A stretch of DNA of 64,000 nucleotides from Rodentibacter genomosp. 2 (GCA_001999425.1 MLHP01000030.1:1-64000), one strand, 5' to 3'. Shown: positions 10,005 through 21,459, numbered from the stretch's first letter. The notes: generated by a model from the letters alone, not told the origin. Translations and numbers: made by a program.

Positions 10005-11168
10005 ATGTTGCAACTTATACAACAATTTTTCAAACTCGAATCATCCGGCGGAATTTTATTACTCTTTGCCGCATTTATCGCAATTTTATTTGCCAACTCA
10101 CCTTTAGATATTGTTTATCATGACTTTTTAAATCTACCGGTGAGTATCCAAATCGGTAGCTTTGCAATTAATAAAACCCTCATTCATTGGATTAATGACG
10201 GTTTTATGGCGGTATTTTTTGTTCTAGTAGGATTGGAAGTAAAGCGTGAATTGTTAGAGGGTTCGCTTTCCAGTTATCAACAAGCCGTTTTCCCAGCAAT
10301 CGCCGCAGTCGGCGGTATGCTAATCCCTGCATTGGTTTATATTTTGATTGCACACGACGACCCAACCTTAGCCAATGGTTGGGCTATTCCAATGGCAACG
10401 GATATTGCCTTTGCACTAGGGGTTATGGCGCTATTAAGCAAGCAGGTTCCTCTACCGTTAAAAGTCTTTTTATTAGCGCTTGCGATTATTGATGATTTGG
10501 GGGCTATTGTCGTCATTGCGTTATTCTTCTCCCACGGATTAAGTATTCAAGCCCTCATTTTCTCCGCAATCGCAATCATTCTACTCATTGCGTTAAACCG
10601 TTTTAAAGTCACCGCACTTTGTGCTTATCTGGTGGTTGGCACAATCTTATGGGCATCTGTATTAAAGTCCGGCGTGCATGCCACACTAGCCGGCGTTATT
10701 ATCGGTTTCTGTATCCCTCTCAAAGGTGAAAAAGGCGAAACACCATTAGAAGATTTTGAGCATTTACTTGCGCCTTGGACTTCATTCCTTATTTTACCGT
10801 TATTTGCTTTTGCCAATGCGGGGGTAAGTTTTGAAGGGTTGGATTTCTCTATGCTGAGCTCACCGTTATTACTCGCCATTGCCTTAGGTTTGATTATCGG
10901 TAAACCGGTCGGTGTGTTTGTCTTCAGTTATCTTTCGGTGAAGTTGAAGATCGCTAAGTTACCGGAAGGAATTAATTTTAAACAAATTTTTGCCGTCGCC
11001 ATTTTGTGCGGTATCGGGTTTACGATGTCTATGTTCTTGGCAAGCCTTGCTTTTGAGGCGAATGCCGGTGAAAGTGTCAATACGCTTTCCCGTTTGGGTA
11101 TTCTAATCGGTTCCACAATCTCTGCCATCGTTGGGTATATCTTCTTAAAACAAACCACAAAAGCATAA
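10005..11168 (+). CDS. nhaA: Na+/H+ antiporter NhaA
   Basis: A 387-residue inner-membrane antiporter that expels sodium in exchange for protons and regulates internal pH. It has about 12 membrane segments and the paired aspartates of IIDDLGAI (about residues 160-165) that bind Na+ and H+. '[20 protein letters not shown]' near 60-80 is a family hallmark. The ribosome site GGGGAAA precedes the ATG. One uptake word lies within the coding sequence. Confidence 0.96.
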   Translation: MLQLIQQFFKLESSGGILLLFAAFIAILFANSPLDIVYHDFLNLPVSIQIGSFAINKTLIHWINDGFMAVFFVLVGLEVKRELLEGSLSSYQQAVFPAIAAVGGMLIPALVYILIAHDDPTLANGWAIPMATDIAFALGVMALLSKQVPLPLKVFLLALAIIDDLGAIVVIALFFSHGLSIQALIFSAIAIILLIALNRFKVTALCAYLVVGTILWASVLKSGVHATLAGVIIGFCIPLKGEKGETPLEDFEHLLAPWTSFLILPLFAFANAGVSFEGLDFSMLSSPLLLAIALGLIIGKPVGVFVFSYLSVKLKIAKLPEGINFKQIFAVAILCGIGFTMSMFLASLAFEANAGESVNTLSRLGILIGSTISAIVGYIFLKQTTKA

Positions 11169-11176
11169 CATTTCCT

Positions 11177-11212
11177 AAAAAGTGCGGTTAATTTTGACCG
11201 CACTTTTACTTT
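11177..11212. terminator. Terminator made of an inverted uptake-word pair (nhaA / LysR)
   Basis: AAAAAGTGCGGT and ACCGCACTTTT face each other across an 8-nt loop between the convergent nhaA and LysR genes, with T and A runs at the ends. Confidence 0.88.
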
Positions 11213-11217
11213 ACTTC

Positions 11218-12117
11218 CTATTTGACTTTAAATAATTTCAATAACAAATCAAAAATATAATTTTCTACTGTTGAATAATTATTTTTCTTCAATCGGCAAA
11301 GTGTGACCCGCCATAAAATCGGCTCATTAATTTTACGACAGACAAATTCTGGCGATTGATATTGTTCGGCTATGGGATAAGGTAAGATTGTTAATAGATC
11401 GTGATTGAGTTTTACCGCACTTAGCATAAAGTCCCAAGAGCCGGATTCAATCACAATATTCGGATAAATGTTATGTCGTTCGAAATGTTCTTTTAATTGA
11501 TGAGATATCATAAAATTCTTATCAAAGATTGCCATTTTTTGTTTATTTAAATCCTGCCATTCAATTTTTTCTTTATTTGCCAACGGATGATTCGGTGATA
11601 AAAAGAGAGAAAGCTCCGAATGATGAATGGCAAAAGAATCAATGATATTTTTAGAGATCCCCTCCGGATAAAGCAAGACGGCAAGATCGACTTGCTCCAG
11701 CAATAATTCACTTTTTAATGCAAATGCGCCTTGCTCCTTTACAGTAATATTGATAGTAGGGTTATTCAAAATAAGTGAGGGAATGACATCGGAAAAGACA
11801 ACGGATAAGATTAAAGGCGGAATGCCAATCGTGATGTTACCAATCAGTTCCGTGTTCTCGTTATGTAGATTGCGGTGCATTTCGTTATATTTAGCAATAA
11901 TTTCCTTTGCATCGTGATAATAATTTTCACCGATATAAGTCAGCCCCATTATTTTTCCGTTTGACCGTTTAAATAATTGAATTTCCTCTCTTTGTTCAAA
12001 ATCAGAAATCATCATACTGAGCGTAGGTTGAGAAATATATAAATTTTGAGCCGTTTTACTCAAATTAAAGTTATTTTCAACAATCGCAATGAAATAGCGT
12101 AAATGCCGAATATCCAT
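11218..12117 (-). CDS. LysR-family regulator, probably of the acetoacetate/hydroxybutyrate operon
   Basis: A 299-residue LysR-type regulator. The N-terminal winged helix ([20 protein letters not shown]...[12 protein letters not shown]) is followed by a substrate-binding domain. I use the ATG at 12117; an open extension to 12318 has no ribosome site and a non-homologous sequence. It is divergent from atoD, a typical arrangement for a LysR regulator that senses a pathway intermediate and controls the adjacent operon. The effector is unknown. Confidence 0.9.
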   Translation of the reverse strand: MDIRHLRYFIAIVENNFNLSKTAQNLYISQPTLSMMISDFEQREEIQLFKRSNGKIMGLTYIGENYYHDAKEIIAKYNEMHRNLHNENTELIGNITIGIPPLILSVVFSDVIPSLILNNPTINITVKEQGAFALKSELLLEQVDLAVLLYPEGISKNIIDSFAIHHSELSLFLSPNHPLANKEKIEWQDLNKQKMAIFDKNFMISHQLKEHFERHNIYPNIVIESGSWDFMLSAVKLNHDLLTILPYPIAEQYQSPEFVCRKINEPILWRVTLCRLKKNNYSTVENYIFDLLLKLFKVK

Positions 12118-12430
12118 TTGATGTCCTCTGTAAAGGTAGCAAACTTTATAAACCGATTCTATATTTTTGTATAAATTAAATTTATAGCATTCTAAAAAAT
12201 CTGTATTTCTCCTGCTAAATACCTTTTGATATTCTGCTTTGCAAGTTTTGTAAATAGCAGGGAAAAATACCCTAGCGTAACAATTAGTTCCTATTTTATA
12301 CCTGAAGTTAGGCTGCATTTCCAGTATTTATGCCGTCACTAAATAGAAATTTATATTGTTCGTTTTATTTTAAACGAACGGTGTCTTTATTATAAAAATT
12401 TTTGATTAAAACATTAATTTGGAGAAAACT
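12118..12430. promoter_or_regulatory. LysR/atoD divergent control region with an inverted repeat
   Basis: A 313-bp AT-rich spacer. An 8-bp inverted repeat GTTCGTTT (12358-12365) / AAACGAAC (12372-12379) lies about 52-73 bp upstream of atoD and is the best operator candidate. It does not have a clean LysR T-N11-A form. Nothing else coding is visible. Confidence 0.45.
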
Positions 12431-13081
12431 ATGTCAAAAATTATCCCTATTACTGAATTAAAGAAACATTTCTTTGACGGCATGACGTTGATGTCCGGTG
12501 GTTTTATGGGAGTCGGTACGCCTGAAAAAATCGTACAAGCCCTTTTAGAGAGCGAGATTCGCAATATTCATCTCATTTGTAGCGATACCGCCCAAGTCCA
12601 TAATGGGGTTGGTCCGTTGATTGTGAATAATCGGGTAAAGAAAGTATCAGCTTCTCATATCGGCACCAATCCTGAAACTGGCAAAAAAATGATTGCCGGC
12701 GAAATTGAGGTTGAGTTAATTCCACAAGGCACCTTTGCAGAGCGGGTTAGAGCCGGTGGTGCGGGATTAGGCGGTTTTTTAACGCCAACTGGTGTCGGCA
12801 CGGTGGTGGAAGAAGGTAAACAAAAAATAGAACTTGATGGCGTGACTTATTTGTTAGAACGTCCATTGAAAGCGGATATTGCCATTCTAAAAGCCGATAT
12901 TGCTGATGAAGCGGGCAATTTGATTTATAACGGTGCGGCACGCAATTTTAATCCGCTAATGGCGTTGGCGGCAAAAACCGTGATTGTCGAAGCGGAGCAA
13001 ATCGTCAAAGCAGGTACGCTCGATCCCAATCAAATTATGACCCCTGCAATGTTGGTTGATTACCTTGTTTCTAGCCATTAA
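12431..13081 (+). CDS. atoD: Acetoacetate:CoA transferase, alpha subunit
   Basis: A 216-residue CoA-transferase family I subunit A. With AtoA it moves CoA from acetyl-CoA (or another donor) to acetoacetate. Family features include [15 protein letters not shown] near the N-terminus and [16 protein letters not shown] in the middle. The ATG at 12431 has GGAGAAAACT in front; a TTG four codons earlier overlaps that site and is rejected. It is the first gene of a five-gene operon, 11 bp before atoA. Confidence 0.93.
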   Translation: MSKIIPITELKKHFFDGMTLMSGGFMGVGTPEKIVQALLESEIRNIHLICSDTAQVHNGVGPLIVNNRVKKVSASHIGTNPETGKKMIAGEIEVELIPQGTFAERVRAGGAGLGGFLTPTGVGTVVEEGKQKIELDGVTYLLERPLKADIAILKADIADEAGNLIYNGAARNFNPLMALAAKTVIVEAEQIVKAGTLDPNQIMTPAMLVDYLVSSH

Positions 13082-13092
13082 AGGAGAACATT

Positions 13093-13764
13093 ATGAACGC
13101 AAAAGAATTGATTGCCCGCCGTATTGCTATGGAACTAAAAGACGGCGATATCGTGAATTTAGGTATCGGCTTACCAACCTTAGTCGCGAACTATTTACCC
13201 GATAATGTTGATATTACCCTGCAATCGGAAAACGGTTTTTTAGGTTTAACCGCTCACGATCCGCAAAACGATAATCCGAATATCGTGAATGCCGGTGGAC
13301 AACCTTGTGGCATTAAAGCCGGTGGAGCATTTTTCGACAGTGCATTTTCATTCGCTCTCATTCGTGGCGGTCACGTTGATGCCTGCGTGCTTGGCGGGTT
13401 AGAAGTGGATCAACAGGCAAATCTGGCAAATTGGATGGTACCGGGGAAAATGGTGCCGGGTATGGGAGGCGCAATGGATTTAGTGACCGGAGCGAAAAAA
13501 GTCATTATCGGAATGGAACATTGTGCAAAATCCGGCGGCTCAAAAATTCTCAAGCAATGCAGCCTACCTTTAACTGCGGTAAACAAAGTCAAAATGATTG
13601 TCACCGAATTGGCGGTGTTTGAATTTGAACAAGGCAAACTTGTGTTAAAAGAACATGCACCGGATGTGGATTTAGACACCATCAGACAGAAAACAGAAGC
13701 GGATTTTATCGTTGCCGATGATTTTAAACCGATGGTGATCAGTCAAAAAGGATTACTCCTATGA
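13093..13764 (+). CDS. atoA: Acetoacetate:CoA transferase, beta subunit
   Basis: A 223-residue subunit B of the CoA-transferase. The catalytic glutamate is in QSENGFLG (residue about 51), where it forms the CoA thioester. It also has the conserved GGHVDACVLGGLEVD and GMGGAMDLV motifs. The ribosome site AAGGAGAAC lies 5-6 bp before the ATG. Its stop overlaps the atoE start by ATGA, indicating translational coupling. Confidence 0.94.
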   Translation: MNAKELIARRIAMELKDGDIVNLGIGLPTLVANYLPDNVDITLQSENGFLGLTAHDPQNDNPNIVNAGGQPCGIKAGGAFFDSAFSFALIRGGHVDACVLGGLEVDQQANLANWMVPGKMVPGMGGAMDLVTGAKKVIIGMEHCAKSGGSKILKQCSLPLTAVNKVKMIVTELAVFEFEQGKLVLKEHAPDVDLDTIRQKTEADFIVADDFKPMVISQKGLLL

Positions 13765-15104
13765 TTAACCGAATTTCCCGTTGTATGACAACATTAGTCA
13801 GCCGCTATATGCCAGAACCGCTTGTTTTAGCGGTTCTGCTAAGTATAGTGATTTTTTTCTGTGCGTGGGGATTCACCGATAATACGCCCGTGCAATTAGT
13901 CAATATGTGGGGAGACGGTTTTTGGAATTTGCTCTCATTCAGTATGCAAATGGCAATGGTCGTGGTGACGGGCAATGCCCTTGCCTCTGCCCCACAAATT
14001 CGCCGCTTTCTCGGTATAACGGCATCGATCGCTAAAACGCCCGCCCAAGGTGTAATGTTAGTAACCTTTATGAGTGCCCTTGCCTGTGCGATTAACTGGG
14101 GATTTGGTTTGGTGGTGGGGGCAATGTTTGCCAAAGAAGTCGCCAGACGTATTCGAGGTACGGATTATGCGCTCTTAATCGCCTGTGCTTATATCGGCTT
14201 TATGACCTGGGGCGGTGGATTTTCCGGTTCAATGCCACTCCAAGCCGCCACCCCGAATAACCCTATTGCCCATCTTATTAGTTCCGAATCCAATCCTTTA
14301 GGTATCGTACCTGTCAGTCAAACCTTATTCACCGGCTATAACATTTTTATCATCTTAATGTTGTTAGTCAGTTTGCCTTTTATTACACGGATGATGAGTC
14401 CTAAAGGCGAAGACGTTCGCAATGTTGATCCGAAATTATTACAAGCGGATCCGGATTTCAGTAAGACCTTAGACGAAAACGCCACTTTTGCCGAATGTAT
14501 TGAAGAAAGCCGTTTGTTAGCCTATGTGATTGCAGGTACCGGATTTAGTTATCTCGCCCTCACTTTTTTCAAAAACGGATTTAGTTTGACGATTAATTCG
14601 GTCAATTTAATTTTCTTGATGACAGGGATTTTATTGCACGGCTCCCCTGCCGCCTATGTTCGAGCAATTACCAATGCCGCTCGTAGTACCGCTGGCATTT
14701 TAATTCAATTCCCGTTTTATGCCGGTATGCAATTAATGATGGAACATTCCGGATTAGGCGGCATGATTACCGAGTTTTTCGTCAATATCTCCAGCAAAGA
14801 CACCTTTCCGCTTTTAACCTTCTTTAGCTCTGCTTTAGTGAATTTTGCCGTGCCGTCGGGCGGCGGGCATTGGGTCGTTCAAGGGCCGTTTGTTATCCCA
14901 GCCGCACTTTCGCTTGAGGCGGACTTAGGTAAATCGGTGATGGCGATTGCTTATGGCGATATGTGGGCGAATATGGCACAACCGTTTTGGGCGTTGCCGG
15001 CACTTGGTATAGCAGGGCTCGGGGTAAGGGACATTATGGGTTATTGTATGACCGCCCTGATTTTTACCACCCCAATTTTTGTCATCGGACTCTATTTCTT
15101 ATAA
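13761..15104 (+). CDS. atoE: Short-chain fatty acid transporter AtoE
   Basis: A 447-residue integral membrane protein of the SCFA_trans family, with about 12 hydrophobic segments and the typical start RCMTTLVSRYMPEPLVLAVL. The C-terminal half has NFAVPSGGGHWVVQGPF, a family signature. It probably imports acetoacetate or short-chain fatty acids for the enzymes around it. It overlaps atoA by 4 bp and is followed by atoB after 18 bp. Confidence 0.94.
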   Translation: MINRISRCMTTLVSRYMPEPLVLAVLLSIVIFFCAWGFTDNTPVQLVNMWGDGFWNLLSFSMQMAMVVVTGNALASAPQIRRFLGITASIAKTPAQGVMLVTFMSALACAINWGFGLVVGAMFAKEVARRIRGTDYALLIACAYIGFMTWGGGFSGSMPLQAATPNNPIAHLISSESNPLGIVPVSQTLFTGYNIFIILMLLVSLPFITRMMSPKGEDVRNVDPKLLQADPDFSKTLDENATFAECIEESRLLAYVIAGTGFSYLALTFFKNGFSLTINSVNLIFLMTGILLHGSPAAYVRAITNAARSTAGILIQFPFYAGMQLMMEHSGLGGMITEFFVNISSKDTFPLLTFFSSALVNFAVPSGGGHWVVQGPFVIPAALSLEADLGKSVMAIAYGDMWANMAQPFWALPALGIAGLGVRDIMGYCMTALIFTTPIFVIGLYFL

Positions 15105-15122
15105 ATCAACAAGGAGAACATA

Positions 15123-16304
15123 ATGGAAAATATTGTAATTGTGAGTGCGGCTCGAACCGCTATCGGGCGTTTTGGCGGTGGATTAGCGAGTACAAGTGCG
15201 GTCGATTTGGGAGCTATTGTCATTAATGAAGTGTTAAAACGTGCCAATCTAGATGTGGCAAAAGTCGATGAAGTCATTATGGGCAACGTGCTGCAAGCCG
15301 GTCTCGGACAGAATCCGGCTCGTCAAGCAGCACTGAAAGCCGGTATTGGTGAAGATATTTCGTCTTTTACAATTAATAAAGTGTGCGGTTCAGGCTTAAA
15401 AGCCGTGGTACTTGGGGCACAAGCCATTGCGACAGGTGATGCTGAGGCTATCGTGGTAGGCGGAATGGAGAATATGAGCCAAGCCCCCTATGTGCTAGAC
15501 AGCAAAGTTCGTTTCGGCGCCAAAATGGGCAACCTAACCCTAAGAGATACAATGGTGGAAGACGGTTTAACCTGTGCGATCAATCATTACCATATGGGTA
15601 TTACGGCAGAAAATATTGCGGAACAATATCAGCTCAGTCGAGAAGAGCAGGATCAATTTGCCCTTCGTTCGCAAACCTTGGCAAAACAAGCGATTGAATC
15701 TGGTGCGTTTTCTGCAGAAATTGTACCGGTGAGTGTGAAAACCCGTAAAGGTGAAACCCTGTTTAGCCAAGATGAGCATCCAACTTTTGACACTACCGCC
15801 GAAACCCTTGCCAAACTTCGTCCTGCATTTATTAAAGATGGCACAGTTACTGCCGGCAATGCGTCCGGTTTAAATGACGGAGCAGCGGCATTGCTGTTAA
15901 TGAGTGAGAGTAAGGCAAAAGCGCTGGGATTAACACCGTTAGCCCGTATTCGCAGCTATGCCGCCTCAGGCAATGATCCGAAAGTAATGGGCTTAGGGCC
16001 TGTTCCCGCAGTCAAAAAAGCCTTGAAGAAAGCCAACTTAGCCTTAGACCAAATCGATTTAATTGAAGCGAATGAAGCCTTTGCCGCTCAAGCACTGGGT
16101 GTTGCCAAAGAGCTCAATTTAGATTTAACCAAAACCAATTTGAATGGCGGAGCAATCGCTCTCGGTCATCCGATTGGTGCCAGTGGTGCCAGAATTTTAG
16201 TCACCTTACTGTACGGCTTGCAAGCCAGAAACCAAAAATTAGGATTAGCCACACTTTGTATCGGCGGCGGGCAAGGCATTGCAATGATTGTTGAACGTCT
16301 TTAA
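15123..16304 (+). CDS. atoB: Acetyl-CoA acetyltransferase (thiolase II)
   Basis: A 393-residue thiolase that cleaves acetoacetyl-CoA into two acetyl-CoA. The nucleophilic cysteine is in [11 protein letters not shown] (about 88), the active histidine in [16 protein letters not shown] and the second cysteine in TLCIGGGQG near the end. The length is that of E. coli AtoB. AAGGAGAACATA precedes the ATG. It carries an uptake word near 15193. Confidence 0.95.
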   Translation: MENIVIVSAARTAIGRFGGGLASTSAVDLGAIVINEVLKRANLDVAKVDEVIMGNVLQAGLGQNPARQAALKAGIGEDISSFTINKVCGSGLKAVVLGAQAIATGDAEAIVVGGMENMSQAPYVLDSKVRFGAKMGNLTLRDTMVEDGLTCAINHYHMGITAENIAEQYQLSREEQDQFALRSQTLAKQAIESGAFSAEIVPVSVKTRKGETLFSQDEHPTFDTTAETLAKLRPAFIKDGTVTAGNASGLNDGAAALLLMSESKAKALGLTPLARIRSYAASGNDPKVMGLGPVPAVKKALKKANLALDQIDLIEANEAFAAQALGVAKELNLDLTKTNLNGGAIALGHPIGASGARILVTLLYGLQARNQKLGLATLCIGGGQGIAMIVERL

Positions 16305-16334
16305 ACCTCAATTTTTATTCAATAGGAGCTCTCT

Positions 16335-17096
16335 ATGTTAAATAACAAAATTGCGATTGTGACCGGTGCGGCAAGCGGTATCGGTTTAGCAGTCAGCCAA
16401 AGCCTCGCACAAGCGGGGGTCAAGCTGGTGATGGCGGACATCAATCAAGCCCTTTTAGAGCAAGAAGCCAAAAAACTACAAGCGGCACATATTGTGGCGG
16501 ATTTATCCAAACGGGCAGAATGTAAAGCCGTTGTCGATTATGCAGTTGCCGAGTTTGGCGGGGTGGATATTCTGGTAAATGTTGCTGGGATTCAAACGGT
16601 TTCACCCATTGCGGATTTCCCTGAAGATCGTTGGGATTTTATGCTGAATGTGATGCTAACCGCGCCGTTTTTACTCACCAAATATAGTTGGCCTTATATG
16701 CAAAACAAAGGTTGGGGACGGGTTATCCACTTAAACTCCATTCACGGTTTAGTCGCATCAGAGTTTAAATCTGCCTATGTTTCCGCCAAACACGGGTTAT
16801 CCGGTTTGACCAAGACGGCGGCATTAGAAGGAGGGGCATACGGTATTACGGTGAATTCGATTTGTCCTGCCTATGTGAGAACTCCGTTAGTCGATAAACA
16901 AATTGCCGATCAAGCCAAACATCATGGCATTTCTGAGCAAGAAGTCGTGAGTCAAATTATGTTGCAAAAAGCAGCGGTTAAACGGCTCATTGAACCGGCT
17001 GAGATCGGTGAATTTGTTAAATTCCTCTGTTCCGATGCTGCCGCATCCATTTCAGGGGCTTGTTTACCGATGGATGGCGGTTGGACAGCCGGCTAG
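16335..17096 (+). CDS. bdhA: 3-hydroxybutyrate dehydrogenase
   Basis: A 253-residue short-chain dehydrogenase that interconverts D-3-hydroxybutyrate and acetoacetate with NAD. It has the cofactor motif TGAASGIG (about 9-16), the NVAG-type strand, and the catalytic Ser-Tyr-Lys set in LNSIHG and YVSAKHG. The C-terminal PMDGGWTAG is typical of this subfamily. Its position after atoDAEB supports this substrate over other short-chain dehydrogenase functions. Confidence 0.88.
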   Translation: MLNNKIAIVTGAASGIGLAVSQSLAQAGVKLVMADINQALLEQEAKKLQAAHIVADLSKRAECKAVVDYAVAEFGGVDILVNVAGIQTVSPIADFPEDRWDFMLNVMLTAPFLLTKYSWPYMQNKGWGRVIHLNSIHGLVASEFKSAYVSAKHGLSGLTKTAALEGGAYGITVNSICPAYVRTPLVDKQIADQAKHHGISEQEVVSQIMLQKAAVKRLIEPAEIGEFVKFLCSDAAASISGACLPMDGGWTAG

Positions 17097-17107
17097 TACC
17101 TCATAGT

Positions 17108-17146
17108 ACAACTCACCGCAAGCGGTGAGTTGTGCTGTCTTTTTTC
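17108..17146 (+). terminator. Terminator after the 3-hydroxybutyrate dehydrogenase gene
   Basis: A perfect 12-bp stem ACAACTCACCGC/GCGGTGAGTTGT with a 2-nt loop is followed by a C-T6 run. It lies between bdhA and the permease, so permease expression may depend on read-through or on its own promoter. Confidence 0.8.
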
Positions 17147-17200
17147 AATCAAGAACAAGCAGTACTCAACGTTCATTATAAAAATAATTGGGAGAACTCT

Positions 17201-18526
17201 ATGCTCAGTTTAATCGGCATTTTTGTAGGATTAGTTTTGCTTATGTTTTTAGCCTTTCGAGGCTATTCGATTGTTTGGATTGCCCCTTTGTGTGCGGCGA
17301 TTGTTGCCTTCACAGGCGGGCTAGATATTTTAGATGCCTATTTAGGCAGTTATATGAATGGCTTGGTCGGCTTTGTTAAAGCGTGGTTCCCTGCTTTTCT
17401 ATTGAGTGCCGTATTCGGCAATTTAATGGATGTCACAGGCGGTGCAAAATCCATTGCGGTTTGGCTGACTAAAGTGATGGGCTCCAAAAGTGCGATTGCT
17501 TCTATTGTGTTAGGCTGTGCATTATTGACCTACGGTGGCGTCAGTTTATTTGTGGTGGTGTTTGCCGTTTATCCCCTTGCATTAGCAGTCTTTAAGGAAG
17601 CCAATATTAGCCGTCGATTGATTCCCGGCACCATTGCATGCGGGGCATTTACCTTTACAATGACCGCATTGCCCGGGTCACCACAAATTCAAAACTTAAT
17701 TCCGACCCAATATTTTGGTACGAACGCTATGGCAGCACCGATAATGGGCTTAACTGCCTCTGCCATTTTATTTTTCGGTGGGGTGGCGTATCTCGAATAT
17801 CGCCGTAGAAAATACGCGGCAAACGGTGAGTATTTTATCGAAACGGATAATACGATTGCGACAGAACCGCAGGAACGGCTGCCTAGCCCGTTACTGGCGA
17901 TTCTTCCGCTGATCAGTGTGATTGTCGTGTTAAATTTTGTACCACCATTAATCGGCTTGAAAAACGGTGATCCGAAAAATATCGTGCTGGCGTTATTGGC
18001 GGGAATCAGTTTAGTGATTTTGCTCAATTTGAAACAACGCAGCCGCTTTATTCCGGCTATCGGTAAGGGTGCAAATGGTGCGGTAGGAGCAATTATTAAT
18101 ACGGCAGCGGCAGTCGGCTTTGGTAGCGTGGTGAGAATGGCACCGGGGTTTGAACATCTAACCGCAATGATCTTAAACATTCCGGGAAGCCCGCTGATTT
18201 CATTGTCAGTTGCGGTCAATATTTTAGCCGGTGCAACGGGATCGGCTTCCGGCGGAATGGGGATCGCATTAGAGGCTTTAGGGGAAAAATATCTTGCGAT
18301 AGCCAAACAGGCGAGTATTTCGCCTGAAGCGTTTCACCGTATTGCCTCATTATCTTCCGGCGGTTTGGATACAATGCCGCATAATGGTGCGGTCTTAACA
18401 TTACTCAGCAATACAGGTATGACGCACAAAGATTCTTATCTTGAGATTGCCGTTACCTCATTTATTATGCCGATTGTAGCCACAATCATTGTCATCCTAC
18501 TGTTTAGTTTATTTGGTATTTATTAA
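17201..18526 (+). CDS. GntP-family permease, probably for 3-hydroxybutyrate
   Basis: A 441-residue inner-membrane transporter of the gluconate permease (GntP) family, with about 12 hydrophobic segments and family motifs such as 'TMTALPGSPQIQNLIPT' and 'GGLDTMPHNGAVLTLL'. The ATG at 17201 has GGGAGAACTCT in front; an in-frame ATG at 17132 overlaps the terminator and is rejected. The substrate is inferred from its place next to bdhA and the ato genes. Confidence 0.88.
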   Translation: MLSLIGIFVGLVLLMFLAFRGYSIVWIAPLCAAIVAFTGGLDILDAYLGSYMNGLVGFVKAWFPAFLLSAVFGNLMDVTGGAKSIAVWLTKVMGSKSAIASIVLGCALLTYGGVSLFVVVFAVYPLALAVFKEANISRRLIPGTIACGAFTFTMTALPGSPQIQNLIPTQYFGTNAMAAPIMGLTASAILFFGGVAYLEYRRRKYAANGEYFIETDNTIATEPQERLPSPLLAILPLISVIVVLNFVPPLIGLKNGDPKNIVLALLAGISLVILLNLKQRSRFIPAIGKGANGAVGAIINTAAAVGFGSVVRMAPGFEHLTAMILNIPGSPLISLSVAVNILAGATGSASGGMGIALEALGEKYLAIAKQASISPEAFHRIASLSSGGLDTMPHNGAVLTLLSNTGMTHKDSYLEIAVTSFIMPIVATIIVILLFSLFGIY

Positions 18527-18542
18527 AAAAACGCTTATCTTG

Positions 18543-18570
18543 TTGGGCTGAAAACATTCAGCCCAAAACA
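18543..18570 (+). terminator. Hairpin after the GntP permease gene
   Basis: A perfect 10-bp stem TTGGGCTGAA/TTCAGCCCAA with a 4-nt loop lies 17 bp after the stop codon. There is no strong T-run. Confidence 0.55.
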
Positions 18571-18577
18571 TTCTATA

Positions 18578-18626
18578 AATTGACCGCACTTTATACCTCA
18601 ACCACTCGCCAAGTGCGGTCAATTTT
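18578..18626 (-). terminator. uvrA terminator made of an inverted uptake-word pair
   Basis: AAATTGACCGCACTT and AAGTGCGGTCAATTT face each other across 18 nt immediately after the uvrA stop codon. Confidence 0.75.
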
Positions 18627-18627
18627 T

Positions 18628-21459
18628 CTAAGGTTTTGCTAAAATCGGTTTCAAGAATCTCGCCGTATGAGAGCCTTCCACTTTTGCCACCTCTTCCGGT
18701 GTGCCGGTGGCAATGATCTGACCGCCTCCGCTCCCTCCTTCCGGCCCGAGATCGACAATCCAATCAGCGGTTTTAATCACATCTAAATTATGCTCAATCA
18801 CCACAATAGTATTACCTTGATCACGTAATCGGTGTAGCACGCTCAGTAATTGTTTTATATCTGCAAAATGCAAACCTGTGGTCGGTTCATCCAAAATATA
18901 AAGGGTTTTCCCCGTATCCCGTTTGGAAAGTTCAGTAGCCAGCTTGACACGCTGCGCTTCCCCGCCGGAAAGTGTCGTGGAGGATTGCCCTAAACGGATG
19001 TACGATAAACCTACATCCATCAAGGTTTGCAGTTTACGGGCAATGATTGGAATGGCATCAAAAAACTCACGCGCCTCTTCCACTGTCATATCCAACACTT
19101 GATGAATAGTCTTTCCTTTATAGCGAATTTCTAAGGTTTCGCGGTTATAACGTTTGCCTTTACACTGATCGCACGGAACATACACATCCGGCAAGAAATG
19201 CATTTCCACTTTGATTACGCCATCGCCCTGACAAGCCTCACAACGCCCGCCACGCACGTTAAAACTAAAACGCCCCGGGTTATAACCACGGGCACGAGCT
19301 TCCGGCACGCCGGCAAAAAGTTCCCGGATCGGCGTGAACAAACCGGTATAAGTGGCAGGATTTGAACGCGGCGTACGTCCGATTGGACTTTGATCAATGT
19401 CGATGACTTTATCAAAATGTTCTAACCCCTCAATGGATTTATAAGGGGCATAATCGGTTTTATCCGCACGGTTTAGGGCATTTTGTGCCAGTGGGAACAG
19501 GGTATCGTTAATCAATGTGGATTTACCTGAACCCGACACACCGGTAATACAGGTGAATAAGCCGACCGGAATGTCTAAATTCACATTTTTTAGGTTATTG
19601 CCTGATGCACCTTTCAGTTTCAACCATTTTTTCTTATCAAGTGCGGTCCGTTTTTTCGGAATTTCAATTTGTTCAACACCCGATAAAAATTTCCCCGTGA
19701 TCGAGTTCGGGTTTTGCATAATGGCTTGCGCATTGCCTTGTGCGATCACTTGCCCGCCATGCACACCCGCCCCTGGCCCAATATCAATAATATGATCCGC
19801 CGCACGAATGGCGTCTTCGTCATGTTCTACCACAATCACCGTGTTACCAAGATTACGTAAGTGAATCAATGTGTTCAATAAACGTTCATTATCACGCTGA
19901 TGCAAACCGATGGAAGGTTCGTCCAACACGTACATCACCCCCACTAAACCCGCACCGATTTGGCTGGCAAGGCGAATTCGTTGCGCCTCGCCGCCCGAAA
20001 GGGTTTCTGCTGAACGGGAAAGAGAAAGGTAGTTCAAGCCCACGTTCACCAAAAACTGCAAACGCTCACGAATTTCTTTCAAAATTTTCTCGGCAATCTG
20101 CGCTTTTTGCCCCGTGAGCGAAAGTGCGGTGAAAAATTCCAATGTTTCGCCAATGCTTTTCTCAGAGATCATGGGTAAATTAGTTGGTCCGATATACACA
20201 TTACGTGCTTCGGGACGTAAACGTGAACCGCCACAATCAGCACAAGGACGATTACTAATATTCTTGGCTAATTCTTCACGCACAGACATGGACTCCGTTT
20301 CTTTATAACGACGTGCCATATTGTTTAAAATACCTTCAAAAGGATGTTTACGAATGACCACATCACCGCGATCATTCATATATTGAAATTCAATCTCTTC
20401 CTTGCCGGAACCATGCATAATGATATGCTGAATTTTTTTAGGCAAGGTTTCGTAAGGAGCGTCCACATCAAAATCGTAATGTTTTGCAAGCGAGGTAAGC
20501 ATTTGATGATAATAGAAATTGCGACGATCCCATCCTTTCACCGCCCCACCTGCAAGGGAAATACTCGGATTTTGTACCACGCGCGCTTCATCAAAATATT
20601 GCTGAACCCCCAAGCCATCACAAGTCGGACAGGCTCCCGCCGGATTATTGAAAGAGAACAAACGGGGTTCTAATTCGGGTACGGAATAACCACAGTGCGG
20701 ACAGGCAAAGTTTGCAGAAAATACCAATTCTTCCGCTTTAGGGTTATCCATTTCCGCCACAATCGCCGTACCACCGGAAAGCTCCAATGCAGTCTCAAAA
20801 GATTCCGCTAAGCGTGTGGCTAAATCCGACCGCACTTTGAAACGATCCACCACCACTTCAATAGTATGTTTTTTCTGTAATTCGAGTTTTGGCGGATCAG
20901 ATAAATCACAAATTTCACCATCAATTCGCGCTCGGATATAACCCTGTGCCGCAATACTTTCCAAAAGCTTGACGTGTTCGCCTTTACGATTTTTTACCAC
21001 CGGCGCAAGTAACATCATTTTACTGTCTTCTGTCAGGCTCAACACTTTATCCACCATTTGGCTAATCGTTTGTGCCGTGAGCGGCACATCATGATTAGGA
21101 CAGCGGGGTTCTCCTACACGCGCAAAAAGAAGACGCAAATAATCGTAAATTTCCGTAATCGTCCCCACTGTGGAACGAGGATTATGGGAGGTAGATTTTT
21201 GCTCAATGGAAATCGCCGGAGAAAGGCCTTCAATAGAATCTACATCGGGCTTTTCCATTAACGATAAAAACTGACGGGCATAGGCGGAAAGCGACTCCAC
21301 ATAGCGACGTTGACCTTCCGCATATAGCGTATCAAAAGCTAATGAGGATTTACCGGATCCGGAAAGACCTGTGATCACGATGAGTTTATCGCGAGGAATA
21401 GTCAAATTAATATTTTTAAGATTGTGGGTTCGAGCACCACGAATGTCGATATTTTCCAT
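18628..21459 (-). CDS. uvrA: Excinuclease ABC subunit A
   Basis: A 943-residue damage-recognition ATPase of nucleotide excision repair that loads UvrB on lesions. It has two ABC ATPase modules (Walker [10 protein letters not shown] near 31-39 and GVSGSGKST in the second half), two LSGGEAQR signatures and CxxC zinc pairs such as [13 protein letters not shown] and CEACQGDG. Full length for the family. It is divergent from ssb, with a LexA-like box between them. Confidence 0.97.
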   Translation of the reverse strand: MENIDIRGARTHNLKNINLTIPRDKLIVITGLSGSGKSSLAFDTLYAEGQRRYVESLSAYARQFLSLMEKPDVDSIEGLSPAISIEQKSTSHNPRSTVGTITEIYDYLRLLFARVGEPRCPNHDVPLTAQTISQMVDKVLSLTEDSKMMLLAPVVKNRKGEHVKLLESIAAQGYIRARIDGEICDLSDPPKLELQKKHTIEVVVDRFKVRSDLATRLAESFETALELSGGTAIVAEMDNPKAEELVFSANFACPHCGYSVPELEPRLFSFNNPAGACPTCDGLGVQQYFDEARVVQNPSISLAGGAVKGWDRRNFYYHQMLTSLAKHYDFDVDAPYETLPKKIQHIIMHGSGKEEIEFQYMNDRGDVVIRKHPFEGILNNMARRYKETESMSVREELAKNISNRPCADCGGSRLRPEARNVYIGPTNLPMISEKSIGETLEFFTALSLTGQKAQIAEKILKEIRERLQFLVNVGLNYLSLSRSAETLSGGEAQRIRLASQIGAGLVGVMYVLDEPSIGLHQRDNERLLNTLIHLRNLGNTVIVVEHDEDAIRAADHIIDIGPGAGVHGGQVIAQGNAQAIMQNPNSITGKFLSGVEQIEIPKKRTALDKKKWLKLKGASGNNLKNVNLDIPVGLFTCITGVSGSGKSTLINDTLFPLAQNALNRADKTDYAPYKSIEGLEHFDKVIDIDQSPIGRTPRSNPATYTGLFTPIRELFAGVPEARARGYNPGRFSFNVRGGRCEACQGDGVIKVEMHFLPDVYVPCDQCKGKRYNRETLEIRYKGKTIHQVLDMTVEEAREFFDAIPIIARKLQTLMDVGLSYIRLGQSSTTLSGGEAQRVKLATELSKRDTGKTLYILDEPTTGLHFADIKQLLSVLHRLRDQGNTIVVIEHNLDVIKTADWIVDLGPEGGSGGGQIIATGTPEEVAKVEGSHTARFLKPILAKP

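Noticed and set aside
17689..18306. A 205-codon open frame on the minus strand
   Set aside because: It lies wholly opposite the GntP permease, which has strong family motifs; no ribosome site supports the antisense frame.
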